NCBI GenBank assembly: GCA_014360825.1 | Contig: JACIWT010000021.1 | Coordinates: 1 to 33,682 of the forward strand | Reading direction: 5' to 3' | From: Chloroflexota bacterium | Lineage (GTDB): Bacteria; Chloroflexota; Anaerolineae; UBA2200; JACIWT01 | DNA: 33,682 nt | Part shown: one piece after another, positions 14,807-23,787 of the stretch | How the letters are laid out: every line of letters starts with the position of its first letter | Position numbering within the stretch: the first letter of the stretch is position 1 | Translations under genes and position numbers: made by a program | Notes under the pieces: model-generated | Database searches by the model: none | The model's input: only the letters and a program-made list of their open reading frames with translations | Told to the model about the DNA's origin: nothing

Positions 14807-15415
14807 ATGATTTCCATCCTGCGGGGACACTTAGTCGGCAAAGGGGATGGTTTCGTCATTGTGGACGTCGGCGGAATCGGCTTTCGCGTGCACGTTCCTC
14901 TCTCGCTCCTGGACCGGCTCGGACCACCCGGCCGAGAGATCACGCTTTACACCCATCTGCACGTACGGGAGAATGAGATCGCCCTCTTTGGTTGCTCCAC
15001 GGAAGAAGAGCAAGCCCTTTTTGAGATGCTGTTAGGCGTCCCGGGTATCGGGCCCAAAGTGGCCCTCGGCATCCTAAGTCACGTCTCGCCGGAGACCTTG
15101 CGCGAAATCATCGCGCAGGGCGACATGGCGGCGTTACGTCGCATCCCGGGCATCGGCAAGAAGACAGCCGAGCGACTCATGCTCGACCTGAAAGATAAGT
15201 TGGGTGGCAGGTGGGAGGTCTCACCTGTGCCCATGATCACCGGGGCAGATGCAGAGGTCATCGCTGCCCTCACCGCATTGGGCTACAGCGTTGCGGAGGC
15301 CCGCGCTGCTCTCAGCGCCATTCCAGAAGGGGAGTTGCCCTTGGAGGAGAGGGTACGGGCAGCACTCCAATACTTCGCCCGTGAGCCGATCGTTCCTGGC
15401 GGAGGTGTCAGATGA
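14807..15415 (+). CDS. ruvA: Holliday junction branch migration protein RuvA
   Basis: The 202-residue protein has the N-terminal OB fold (MISILRGHLVGKGDGFVIVD), two helix-hairpin-helix motifs (GVPGIGPKVALGIL and RIPGIGKKTAERLM) and a C-terminal domain III that contacts RuvB (ALTALGYSVAEARAAL). It binds four-way junctions as a tetramer. The usual neighbour ruvB is not in this window; cvpA follows with a four-base ATGA overlap. Confidence 0.95.
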   Translation: MISILRGHLVGKGDGFVIVDVGGIGFRVHVPLSLLDRLGPPGREITLYTHLHVRENEIALFGCSTEEEQALFEMLLGVPGIGPKVALGILSHVSPETLREIIAQGDMAALRRIPGIGKKTAERLMLDLKDKLGGRWEVSPVPMITGADAEVIAALTALGYSVAEARAALSAIPEGELPLEERVRAALQYFAREPIVPGGGVR

Positions 15416-15918
15416 ACGCTGTGGATCTCGTGATCTTGAGCATCGTGGTGCTCTCTGGTATTGCCAGTCTGCGGACGGGCTTCCTACGCGAGGCACTGGG
15501 TCTGATCGGCTTGATCCTCGGTGTCTTTCTGGCAAGTCGCTTTTACGCCACGGGAGCAGGCTACCTGGCCGATCTCATTCCCGATCCGAATGTGGCGAAA
15601 ATAGTCAGTTTTCTACTCATCTGGCTATGTATCTGGATAGGAGCCGTCTTACTCGCGGGGATGGGGCGTCAGGCCCTGGATTGGATAAGCATGTCCTGGG
15701 TAGATGTACTCTTAGGGGCTGCCTACGGCGTCGTACGGGGGTTGGCAATCGTATTGGTCCTCCTTGTTCTCTTCACCCGCTATCCCATCTTCGGCATCCT
15801 CGATGCCATCCGGGCTTCGGTCCTCGGCCCGCTTCTGCTCAAAGGGCTAGATGCCCTCCTGCAACTGGTGCTCGGTAAGTTCCATATCCTGCCCTCGGCC
15901 TGGTATGCCATTTCCTGA
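15412..15918 (+). CDS. CvpA family membrane protein
   Basis: The 168-residue protein has four hydrophobic segments and the CvpA-like opening VDLVILSIVVLSGIASLRTG followed by a GLIGLILGVFLA helix. The family is linked to colicin V production and to envelope stress in other bacteria, but its biochemical role is unclear. It overlaps ruvA by four bases and is followed two bases later by mtaB, so it is inside the operon. Confidence 0.82.
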   Translation: MNAVDLVILSIVVLSGIASLRTGFLREALGLIGLILGVFLASRFYATGAGYLADLIPDPNVAKIVSFLLIWLCIWIGAVLLAGMGRQALDWISMSWVDVLLGAAYGVVRGLAIVLVLLVLFTRYPIFGILDAIRASVLGPLLLKGLDALLQLVLGKFHILPSAWYAIS

Positions 15919-15920
15919 CA

Positions 15921-17219
15921 GTGGTTATGGCCAACAGAAACAGCGGTGAGGCAATTTATCTCACCTCCATCGGATGTAAACTGAACCAAAGTGAGATGGA
16001 ATCGCTGGCCCGCAAACTCCTGGCGGCCGGGCACCGTCTTACGGATAACCCCGCGGCAGCCAATGTATGCGTGATCAACACCTGCGCTGTTACCCACGTG
16101 GCGACGCGAAAGTCGCGAGGGGCTGTGCGTCGCATCCAAAGGGCGAACCCCAACGCGCGCATTGTCGTAACCGGCTGCTACGCGGAATTATGGCCCGCGG
16201 AAATCGAGGGGTTAGGTGGCATCACCCAAGTGGTGCCCAACAGGGAAAAGGAAGCGCTTCCATCTCTTTTACAGCGCTCGCTCGGCGAGGGGTGCCAGAT
16301 CAGTGCCCCACTAGCCGGCATCATGGGGCACACGCGGGCGCTGGTCAAAATCCAGGATGGCTGTGACAACCAATGCACCTACTGCGTTGTCGCTCTGGCG
16401 CGAGGCCGTCAGCGCAGTCGCTCTCCCGATGAGGTAGTGGCCGAGGTCCGCGCCCGCGAGGCCGAGGGCTACCGTGAAGTGGTGCTCACGGGCGTCCACA
16501 TCGGCGCGTATGGGCGTGAGTGCGGGAGCAGCCTGACGGCACTGGTGCGCCGACTGCTGGATGAAACAACCGTGCCACGCCTGCGCCTCTCCTCCATTGA
16601 ACCCTGGGATCTGGACAAGGAGTTGTTAGCCCTCTTTGCGAACCCCCGCCTGTGCCGCCACCTGCATCTGCCCCTGCAAAGTGGCTGTGACCGCACCCTC
16701 CGGCGCATGGCCAGGCGCTACAGTGCGGGCTCGTATCGCGACCTGGTACAGGCCGCACGCCAAGCGATACCGGGGCTGGCGGTGACCACGGATGTTATCG
16801 TGGGCTTTCCTGGTGAGACCGAAGAGGATTTCGCGGAGAGCCTGGCCTTCGTGCGCGAGATGGCGTTCGCGCGGGTGCACGTCTTCCCCTACTCGTGCCG
16901 CCCCGGCACAGCGGCCGCCAACATGTCCGGCCAGGTGGAGCCGTCAGAGAAGCATTGCCGCACGGCGCGGATGATCGAGGTGGCAAAGGAAAGCGCGGCC
17001 GCCTTCCGCCGTGCATTCCTGGGGCGGGTTGTCGAGGTGCTATGGGAAAGACAAGGATTGCACTCTGAGCGTGGCCCCGTCTGGGACGGTTTGACGGACA
17101 ACTACCTGCGGGTCTATACAGCGAACGAGAGCGATCTGGCCAATCAGATCACGCCGGTACGAGTTCTGTCCCTCTGGGAGGATGGGGTGTGGGGGGAGAT
17201 AGTAGATGGCCCGGTGTGA
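15921..17219 (+). CDS. mtaB: tRNA t6A37 methylthiotransferase MtaB
   Basis: The 432-residue radical-SAM enzyme converts t6A37 to ms2t6A37 in ANN-decoding tRNAs. An N-terminal UPF0004 domain supplies three cluster cysteines (SIGCKLNQ, INTCAV, TGCYAE). The radical-SAM motif CDNQCTYC lies near residue 150, and a TRAM-like domain ends the protein. LQSGCDRTLRRMARRYS and DVIVGFPGETEEDF are family hallmarks. The start is uncertain: GTG15921 is two bases after cvpA and ATG15927 is in frame; neither has a clear ribosome site. Confidence 0.93.
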   Translation: MVMANRNSGEAIYLTSIGCKLNQSEMESLARKLLAAGHRLTDNPAAANVCVINTCAVTHVATRKSRGAVRRIQRANPNARIVVTGCYAELWPAEIEGLGGITQVVPNREKEALPSLLQRSLGEGCQISAPLAGIMGHTRALVKIQDGCDNQCTYCVVALARGRQRSRSPDEVVAEVRAREAEGYREVVLTGVHIGAYGRECGSSLTALVRRLLDETTVPRLRLSSIEPWDLDKELLALFANPRLCRHLHLPLQSGCDRTLRRMARRYSAGSYRDLVQAARQAIPGLAVTTDVIVGFPGETEEDFAESLAFVREMAFARVHVFPYSCRPGTAAANMSGQVEPSEKHCRTARMIEVAKESAAAFRRAFLGRVVEVLWERQGLHSERGPVWDGLTDNYLRVYTANESDLANQITPVRVLSLWEDGVWGEIVDGPV

Positions 17220-17237
17220 TGGAGACGGGTTTTTGCA

Positions 17238-17311
17238 TGGGGCGAGTGCAGGAACTTGAACCTAGGATAACCCACTTAGAAGCCACGTGCGCACTTGAAT
17301 AGAGATCTGCC
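17238..17311 (-). pseudogene. decayed tRNA-Arg (TCT)-like sequence
   Basis: Read on the minus strand, 74 bases keep the register of a tRNA: anticodon-loop-like CTTCTAA with TCT at the expected distance, a TTCAAGT T-loop in the right place, and a terminal CCA. The stems have decayed: the anticodon stem has two Watson-Crick pairs plus wobbles and one G-G, the T stem has three of five pairs, the D arm is unrecognisable and the acceptor strands do not pair. It is not functional as written. It lies 17 bases past the glycosidase stop, at the edge of the sugar cassette. Confidence 0.35.
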
Positions 17312-17327
17312 ATCGTGTCAACAAAGT

Positions 17328-19196
17328 TCATCGAGAGCATCCAAGTACGATACCACTGAAAGGCTCTAGAGAAATCTTCACCCTGCCTTCTTCCACAACA
17401 TATATGTCTTCACCCAAAAAATTCCTCAGGGCCATGCCATCTGCCAGTCCCACTGAGGTGGTGGGGATCTGAAGCCAAGCCTGCCGTTCACTATTGTTTA
17501 GGATCACCAATATCGTCTCATCTGGGTCTTGCAGTGCGTACGCATAGGTGCCAGCAATTTTATCTACGCATACAGTCTTCCTGACCCCTCGTCGCAGCGC
17601 ACGGTGGGCGTGTCTCATGGCACAGAGTTTTTTGTAATGGCTATGCAAATCCCGGTCCTGTTCCTCGCCCCACAACATAGGCTGTCGCGCATATCCATGT
17701 TCTTCGCGGCCGTTGGGCATACCGATTCCTCTCTCCTGCGATAAACCCACTTCAGTGCCATAGTAAATAATCGGTGGTTGCGGCAAAGTGAATTGACAAA
17801 GCGCTGCCAATTTGAGTCGCCTAGTATCTTCTCTCGCCAGCCACAGGAAGCGGTCCACATCGTGATTGTCCAGAAAAGTCGGACGGAGGAAATAATCAGC
17901 AAAATAGGACTCGTGATGGGTAATGAAGCTATCAAACTGTTCGGCATCAAGCTGCCCTAGAGCAAAATACTCACGGGCCGCACGCATAAAGAGAAAATCA
18001 AGACAACCGTCTAACCGCCCCTCATAGCTTCGCCAGGAGTCCGGATTTTCGATCACTTCACCTATGTGCACTGATTCTGGCCTGGTGTTCTTTACCATCT
18101 CAGCGAAATCAACCCAAAAACTGTGTGAAGGGCCAGCAGCGCTGTCCAAGCGGAAGCCGTCAACGTCATAGGTATTCAACCAGTGGATGGCTACCTGGCG
18201 AATGATGTAGTCGCGAACTTCTTGGTTTTCGGTGTTAAGCTGGGGCAAAGTTTTCACTCCGAAGAAAGCTTTGTATTCGTTAGGCCAATGTGTGAAGGTG
18301 TACCAGTTGTAATAAACACTATCTCGGCCGGCTTGCGCCTCGACGAAAAAGGGGTGCTTCCAAGAGGTATGATTGGCGACGAAATCCAGGATCACGTGCA
18401 AGCCCGCCTCATGTGCTAACTTGATGAGGTTTCTCAAGTCCGTCTCGCTTCCCAGTCGTGGTTCCACAGTCAGATAATCTGTGACGTCGTATCCATGGTA
18501 GGAAGTACTCGGAAAGCAAGGGGAAAGCCAAAGGCAATTCACACCCAGATTGACAAGGTAGTCCAATTTATCAATGACCCCGCGGATGGTCCCACCATAG
18601 AAGTCGGAGGGCGAAGTCAGTGACCTGAAACCAGGTGGGTGATTTCCCGGATAAAAGCGGTCAATGAAAATGTGGTAGATAATAGAATCCCGGACCCACT
18701 CAGGTGGTCTCAGCTCGTCCACGAGGTACGCAAAAACCGTAGCCAATGTTGAGTCAGAGACCTGATTATCAGCGTACACACTGCACCCGCCTCTAGAGTG
18801 CCAGGCCTCAATCTTATATTTGACTTTGGTCCCTTTTGCTTGTGGTGGTATTTGCCCTCGCCACCAATCCAGATATTCCCACATTAGATCATGCCATTCA
18901 GTCCGTTCGTAAGCCAAGGGTATACTAGTGCCGTGGGTAGCCCTGCCACGGCTCCCTTGAGGGTCCGAGCCATCAGTCGTATAATAAAGACTTACCTGAT
19001 CATAAGTTCCGCTGATGCTAACCACCACGTCCACCGCCTGGTCAGGCAATGGATCAGGAGGAATGATAACGCTCCTGTGGTTCACCCCTCGACGCGTACG
19101 CCTTGCTTGATCTGCCGCCCAGGAAGGCTTCCCCCAACCTCCGAAGATCGTGATCTCAGGAAACAGCCCAGCGTCTCGAGAAGCATTACGTTCCAT
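17328..19196 (-). CDS. GH13 alpha-glucan hydrolase (cyclomaltodextrinase/neopullulanase-like)
   Basis: The 622-residue protein has no signal peptide and should act in the cytoplasm on imported oligosaccharides. Residues 40-155 form a beta-rich domain with YYTTDGSDP. The GH13 barrel then has its four conserved regions: DFVANH (271-276), GFRLDS (nucleophile Asp351), HIGEVIEN (acid/base Glu380) and FLDNHDVDRF (Asp446). Extra-domain length and intracellular location fit cyclomaltodextrinase or neopullulanase enzymes; exact specificity is not decidable. GGAGAA precedes the ATG. It is the last gene of the sugar cassette, 48 bases after the second permease. Confidence 0.9.
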   Translation of the reverse strand: MERNASRDAGLFPEITIFGGWGKPSWAADQARRTRRGVNHRSVIIPPDPLPDQAVDVVVSISGTYDQVSLYYTTDGSDPQGSRGRATHGTSIPLAYERTEWHDLMWEYLDWWRGQIPPQAKGTKVKYKIEAWHSRGGCSVYADNQVSDSTLATVFAYLVDELRPPEWVRDSIIYHIFIDRFYPGNHPPGFRSLTSPSDFYGGTIRGVIDKLDYLVNLGVNCLWLSPCFPSTSYHGYDVTDYLTVEPRLGSETDLRNLIKLAHEAGLHVILDFVANHTSWKHPFFVEAQAGRDSVYYNWYTFTHWPNEYKAFFGVKTLPQLNTENQEVRDYIIRQVAIHWLNTYDVDGFRLDSAAGPSHSFWVDFAEMVKNTRPESVHIGEVIENPDSWRSYEGRLDGCLDFLFMRAAREYFALGQLDAEQFDSFITHHESYFADYFLRPTFLDNHDVDRFLWLAREDTRRLKLAALCQFTLPQPPIIYYGTEVGLSQERGIGMPNGREEHGYARQPMLWGEEQDRDLHSHYKKLCAMRHAHRALRRGVRKTVCVDKIAGTYAYALQDPDETILVILNNSERQAWLQIPTTSVGLADGMALRNFLGEDIYVVEEGRVKISLEPFSGIVLGCSR

Positions 19197-19244
19197 GCAA
19201 TTTCTCCAAACTCGCGACGAACTCGTACAATTCTTCCACGTTCA

Positions 19245-20093
19245 TCAACCCCGAAGCGCGCCCCGCATCAAGCCAGCCTGTATGTAACGTTGGCCCAAGA
19301 TGAACACAATCACAAATGGAATGGACGTCATCACAGCCATAGCGGCAAACTGTGGCCAGGGGATAGCCAACTGCAGCCAAATTGACGCCACGGAACCAAA
19401 GGCCACGGCTACCGTATAGTAGCGAGAATCCAGTAAGATGATGCTGGCCACTATGTATTCGCTCCAGCACAAGATGAATACGAAAGCACAGGTAGCAAAC
19501 AAGGCAGGGGCAGCCAGTGGCAACACGATGTGGCGGAGAATTTGGAGCGTTGAGGCGCCATCAATACACGCGTTCTCCTCAATCTCCAAAGGGACGGTAT
19601 CAAAATATAGCTTGAGGTTCCAGATGCTGAAAGGCAAGGAGAGGGCAATATAGAGTAATGCCAAGCCGCCTAAGTTTAACAAATGTAACTCCCGAAATAG
19701 CAAGAAAAGGGGCATTAGTGTAGTTAGCGTAGGGAGGAATTGGATCATAAGTATCATTCCAAGAAGCATTTCTTTTCCGCGAAATTTGCCCCGCGACAAC
19801 GCATAAGCAGCAGGCGCCGCTAGAGTAACAGTTAGGATAATTGCCGGAAATGTTACCAGAAAACTGTTCCTCATCCAAAGTAGGAACCGCGTGGCGAAAA
19901 TAACCTCGCGATAGGGCTGGAATGTAGGGTTTAATGGCACGAATTGTGCTTTTGTGGTGACGAATGTGCCATATGGTTGTATGGAAGTAGCTGCGATCCA
20001 GTAGACTGGCACGAGGGTGGCAATGGCAACCGTTGTAGCCAAGAGTTGTACCAATACACCCGTGAGCCGGTCTCTTAGCCAAACCCAGCTCAT
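19245..20093 (-). CDS. carbohydrate ABC transporter permease, MalG type
   Basis: The 282-residue protein has six probable membrane helices and the EAA loop that docks the ATPase (ENACIDGASTLQILRHIVLP). Longer upstream frames reach into the preceding gene, but ATG at 20091-20093 overlaps the first permease's stop by four bases (ATGA) and gives the usual family length. It forms the channel together with the MalF-like permease. The ATPase is not encoded nearby. Confidence 0.92.
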   Translation of the reverse strand: MSWVWLRDRLTGVLVQLLATTVAIATLVPVYWIAATSIQPYGTFVTTKAQFVPLNPTFQPYREVIFATRFLLWMRNSFLVTFPAIILTVTLAAPAAYALSRGKFRGKEMLLGMILMIQFLPTLTTLMPLFLLFRELHLLNLGGLALLYIALSLPFSIWNLKLYFDTVPLEIEENACIDGASTLQILRHIVLPLAAPALFATCAFVFILCWSEYIVASIILLDSRYYTVAVAFGSVASIWLQLAIPWPQFAAMAVMTSIPFVIVFILGQRYIQAGLMRGALRG

Positions 20094-21022
20094 CGTTCCA
20101 TTCCCCTCAGGAGGCCACCTTGACGGATAATCACTGTAGCAATGATCATTACGATGATGGATATCACAGTCATGAAAGCCGCTTGATACCCGTACTGGTG
20201 CGCCACAAATGCGGTTTTGTAACCCCAAGTCATAACCAAGTCAGTCTTTCCCGCAGGGCCGCCTCTGGTCAAGAACCACACTACGATGAAGAGCTGGAAG
20301 GTCGTGTTTCCTGTGAGAAGCGCAATGAACAGCATCGCCGGGCGGATCAAAGGCCAAGTGATGAGACGAAAGCGCGACCAGGTTCCCGCCCCATCGATCA
20401 TAGCCGCCTCGTACAGTTCCGGCGGAACACTCTGCAGAGCACCCAGACTGACCGTCATGACAAAAGGATAAGCGAGCCAAAGCTGGACAATGTGAATTGC
20501 CCCCAATGCCAATTCTCCCGAAGTAAGCCAAGGTAAACCATTGAGACCCAAACTACTCAGGAACTGATTGATCAGCCCAAAGTCTGTAAGGAACATCGAG
20601 CGCCAGACAAGTACAGAGATGTAGACTGGGATAACCCAAGGGACGATCATCAGGCTGCGGTAGATAGCCGGAGCTCGAAGCCGTTTGGATGTCAAAAGAA
20701 CAGCCAAACCCAATCCAACGCCAATCTGCAGTACCACGTTGAACACTGTGAATAGCGATGTACGCGACAACACGGCGTAAAACTCACGGCTGTTTAGTAG
20801 TTGCACGAAATTGGCCAGTCCGACAAACTTGTACTCATAGTAATGGCGTAGGCTACGGTTAGTGAAAGCGAGGCCTAAATTATACAGTAAAGGGTAGCCC
20901 AGTATAGCAGCCATAATGAACAGCGCCGGAGCCAACAGGGTCACTGCAGCCAATGTGCTAATGAGAGGTGAAGAGGTCCGTGGGGACCTCTTCACCTCAT
21001 AGAATTTTTGGACGACGCTCAT
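20090..21022 (-). CDS. carbohydrate ABC transporter permease, MalF type
   Basis: The 310-residue protein has about six membrane helices and an EAA motif (ELYEAAMIDGAGTWSRFRLI). It matches the sugar-permease family of CUT1 transporters. GGAAG lies before ATG21022, ten bases after the binding-protein stop. It would pair with the MalG-like permease downstream in the plasma membrane. Confidence 0.92.
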   Translation of the reverse strand: MSVVQKFYEVKRSPRTSSPLISTLAAVTLLAPALFIMAAILGYPLLYNLGLAFTNRSLRHYYEYKFVGLANFVQLLNSREFYAVLSRTSLFTVFNVVLQIGVGLGLAVLLTSKRLRAPAIYRSLMIVPWVIPVYISVLVWRSMFLTDFGLINQFLSSLGLNGLPWLTSGELALGAIHIVQLWLAYPFVMTVSLGALQSVPPELYEAAMIDGAGTWSRFRLITWPLIRPAMLFIALLTGNTTFQLFIVVWFLTRGGPAGKTDLVMTWGYKTAFVAHQYGYQAAFMTVISIIVMIIATVIIRQGGLLRGMER

Positions 21023-21032
21023 GCGACTTCCA

Positions 21033-22328
21033 TTACCTAGTTTTAGCGATGGCGTCTAACACTGCTTGTTGGCCCTCTTTCAACGCCACCTCGGCCGTCT
21101 TCTCTCCAGTCCACACCGCGTCAAGGACATCCCAATATGGAGCGCCCCATGCCCAGATCAAGCCCATCTCTGCTCGCTTCGGCATCGGGATAGCAGCCTG
21201 CGCCTGTGCCAAAATAGTGAGCTTCACTTCATCCTCCGCAATTCGTGCATCTTCATAGGCTGCTGTGAATGCCGGTGCAAACCCGGCCTCCACTACCCAA
21301 TCCACAATCTGCGGTGGTGACACAAACCAAGTCAAAAAATCGACAGCGGCCGCCACATCTTGAGCATTGGTCGTCACCATCCAGGAGCGAACGCCCATGA
21401 AGGGTCTAGCGGGCCCAATGCCCGTGATCTCTGGGAGCGGAGCTACGCCGAAGTTAATTCCAGCCTTTTCCACATCCGGAAGCGCCCAGGGACCGGTGAA
21501 GAGTATTGGCGCGTTCCTATCTGTGAACAACGCAATCTGAGTCGCGTAGTCTTTATCGCTGGACATATATGGCCGTATATTATCAAGTATCCACTGCAGC
21601 CCCTGGATGTGCTCTGGCCTGTCAAGACCCACTTCCCCAGTTTCATCGTTCAAGTAGAAGCCACCGAAGCCGTGGATGAACGCAGATACATGATAGGGGT
21701 CAATGGGCCAAGCGAGTCCGTACTTACCCTCGTCCGGTTTGTAAAATTGCTTCATGACCCCAATGAGCTCCTCAGTGCTTGTCGGCGGCTTGGAGATGAG
21801 GTCCTTGTTGTAGATCATGATCACGGTTTCTGCGCTCTCCGGGATGGCGTAGATGTGTCCTTTGTAGGTTACGGCATCCCACGCGGACGTGGGGAAGGCA
21901 GCCCTGAATTCCGGCGTGATGTAATTGTCTAAAGGCACGATAATATTCAAGTCTGCCATCTCGCCAATCCAATCGTGGGCGAAGGTGAAAATAGCAGGAC
22001 CCTCACCAGCTGGGACCGCGATGCGGAGCTTGTCCTTCAATTCCTCAACTCGGTGACTCTCAATAGTCACATGTGGATGTTCTATTGTGTATTGGCGGCT
22101 CACTTTGTCGAAAGCCTGTTGTGCTGCTTCGAACAATGTAGTCCATACCACCAACTTAACTGGCGAGGGTGTCGCTGTAGCTGTGGGAGCAGGGGTTGGT
22201 GCTACCTGCGTGGTTGGCGTCGGTGGTAACGGTGTTGGCGATGGCGCCGGGCGGCAGGCAGTTATTACCAAAGGCCAGGTGATCAGGGCGCTCATAACCA
22301 ACAGCAGCAGATGTTTGCGAAAACTCAT
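21033..22328 (-). CDS. extracellular sugar-binding lipoprotein (CUT1 family 1)
   Basis: The 431-residue protein begins with a lipoprotein signal peptide (MSFRKHLLLLVMSALITWPL) and lipobox VITAC, with lipidated Cys25. A Pro/Thr/Ala-rich linker (26-57) tethers the mature domain, which resembles MalE-type family 1 binding proteins (VKLVVWTTLFEAAQQAF; ESAETVIMIYNKDLI). It should capture a maltodextrin-like oligosaccharide at the cell surface; the ligand is inferred from the glycosidase. A strong AAGGAGGAAAG ribosome site precedes its ATG. Confidence 0.92.
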   Translation of the reverse strand: MSFRKHLLLLVMSALITWPLVITACRPAPSPTPLPPTPTTQVAPTPAPTATATPSPVKLVVWTTLFEAAQQAFDKVSRQYTIEHPHVTIESHRVEELKDKLRIAVPAGEGPAIFTFAHDWIGEMADLNIIVPLDNYITPEFRAAFPTSAWDAVTYKGHIYAIPESAETVIMIYNKDLISKPPTSTEELIGVMKQFYKPDEGKYGLAWPIDPYHVSAFIHGFGGFYLNDETGEVGLDRPEHIQGLQWILDNIRPYMSSDKDYATQIALFTDRNAPILFTGPWALPDVEKAGINFGVAPLPEITGIGPARPFMGVRSWMVTTNAQDVAAAVDFLTWFVSPPQIVDWVVEAGFAPAFTAAYEDARIAEDEVKLTILAQAQAAIPMPKRAEMGLIWAWGAPYWDVLDAVWTGEKTAEVALKEGQQAVLDAIAKTR

Positions 22329-22491
22329 TTCTCTTTCCTCCTTGAAGTCTATGCCATTTTCTAAAGGTTACCAAATCCTTATATGGTCTAAAGCGATTAA
22401 AACCACCTCCTCTCCCACTTCTCATACTTCTACGTTGCCAAAGTCTTTCATGTACCCCAGGGTTATATGGCCTCGGCCAAAGTTATCTATC
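22329..22491 (-). other. spacer between ROK repressor and binding-protein gene
   Basis: This 163-base spacer has two copies of TTATATGG (22379-22386 and 22463-22470, CCATATAA on the minus strand). Either could mark a -10 element (TATAAG or TATAAC), but no good -35 is visible. I see no copy of the XylR-type operator here, nor a clear terminator, so the transport genes may be read from the repressor promoter. Confidence 0.3.
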
Positions 22492-23745
22492 TTACCTGCC
22501 CCCAGAGAATGACGCAGCGGCACCAGCAGTAAGATGGGGTCCGTGCAGTACATCCTGCAAGATGAGCGTCGCCGCACCCATTGCGACTGCGTCCTGCCCC
22601 AGGTCCGCTGGCATCACCCTAACCACCTGACTAGCAGCCGATAAAGCATGCGCTTGTATAGTCTCTCTGATAGATTCAAGGAAGATGGGACCGGTATTGG
22701 GTGCGTCAATTACAACGAGGTCGGGATTAAGTAAATTCACTAGGTTGGCAAGGGCCAGTCCCAAGTGCCCGCCTGCTTTTCTCAAAACCCGTTGAGCCAG
22801 TGGGTCGCCCGCTTCTGCTGCCTTTCCTATATCTTCCATCGTGAGTGACCGTACGGCTGTAATATGCCTTAGGCTGCTTTCTTCTCCAGCGGAGAGGGCG
22901 ACGGATATCTCCCGAAGGATCGCTCTGGAGTCACAGATCGTCTCCAGGCAACCCCTCTTTCCACAGCGACATCGCCGCCCCTCTATATCAACAGTCAGGT
23001 GTCCGATTTCTCCTGCACTGCCAACTCTCCCTCGGTAGATCTGACCCCCTAGAATCAAGCCGCTTCCGATGCCATTTCTGAACATCACGTAGACTAGGTT
23101 TTCAATGCCCCGCCCCGCCCCCCACCAACTCTCCGCCATCGCTGCTAAGTTCGCGTTGTTGTCGGCATCAACACGCTTCTCAAGCAATGCCTCTAACATG
23201 GCTTTCAAGGAAAGTCCACGCCAACCAGGCATCATTTCGTTCAAGGTAACCTGTCCCGATAGGTAGTCGTAGGGGCTGGGCAAGGCTACACCAATCCCAA
23301 CCACTTTGTCCCAATCTATTTCGGCTTCGACGACAATTTGCCGCACCGCCCCAGCAATTGTTTTCGCTAAAGACTCGGGGGCAGTTCGAATCGAAATTTC
23401 CTCTATGAGGTGTGTACCAACCTCCGCACGCAAATTGTGGGTTGTTACGGCAAACCCGTCCGCGCGCAAATCTACCCCAACAATACAACGCGCATCATAG
23501 TTGAACTCTAACAGAATTGGCTTTTTCCCTCCCCTTGACTCTCCGCGCCCTGACTCTGTTATCCAGCCCTCTCGTAAAAGGTCCGCAACAATACTGGACA
23601 CCGTAGGGCGACTGAGCTTGGTCACTTTGGCGATATCAACGCGGGAGATAGTTCCGCGCTCCCAAAGGAGATTGAGAACGGTCGCGGTATTCATCCCACG
23701 CATCAAAGTGGCGTCGCCGATAGTCGTGTTTTGTTGAAGATTCAC
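22492..23745 (-). CDS. ROK-family transcriptional repressor (XylR/NagC type)
   Basis: The protein has about 417 residues. An N-terminal winged helix (VLNLLWERGTISRVDIAKVT, then SRPTVSSIVADLLREGWI) precedes a ROK domain with the zinc motif CRCGKRGCLET. In ROK kinases the catalytic base is the Asp of DNDAN; here the motif is DNNAN (around 23154-23162), so it should bind sugar without phosphorylating it. The frame also opens from TTG23775, but GTG at 23743-23745 has GAGAGGGG upstream and fits better. A promoter with an overlapping operator lies upstream (23788-23832). It heads the sugar cassette and probably represses it until the sugar enters. Confidence 0.9.
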   Translation of the reverse strand: MNLQQNTTIGDATLMRGMNTATVLNLLWERGTISRVDIAKVTKLSRPTVSSIVADLLREGWITESGRGESRGGKKPILLEFNYDARCIVGVDLRADGFAVTTHNLRAEVGTHLIEEISIRTAPESLAKTIAGAVRQIVVEAEIDWDKVVGIGVALPSPYDYLSGQVTLNEMMPGWRGLSLKAMLEALLEKRVDADNNANLAAMAESWWGAGRGIENLVYVMFRNGIGSGLILGGQIYRGRVGSAGEIGHLTVDIEGRRCRCGKRGCLETICDSRAILREISVALSAGEESSLRHITAVRSLTMEDIGKAAEAGDPLAQRVLRKAGGHLGLALANLVNLLNPDLVVIDAPNTGPIFLESIRETIQAHALSAASQVVRVMPADLGQDAVAMGAATLILQDVLHGPHLTAGAAASFSGGR

Positions 23746-23787
23746 GTGGCCCCTCTCGCAGTTAACTCGTTCCAATTCTTTGAATAT

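Noticed and set aside
22492-23745. ROK protein as a glucokinase
   Set aside because: It has an N-terminal winged helix and Asn in place of the catalytic Asp (DNNAN), so it is a repressor.
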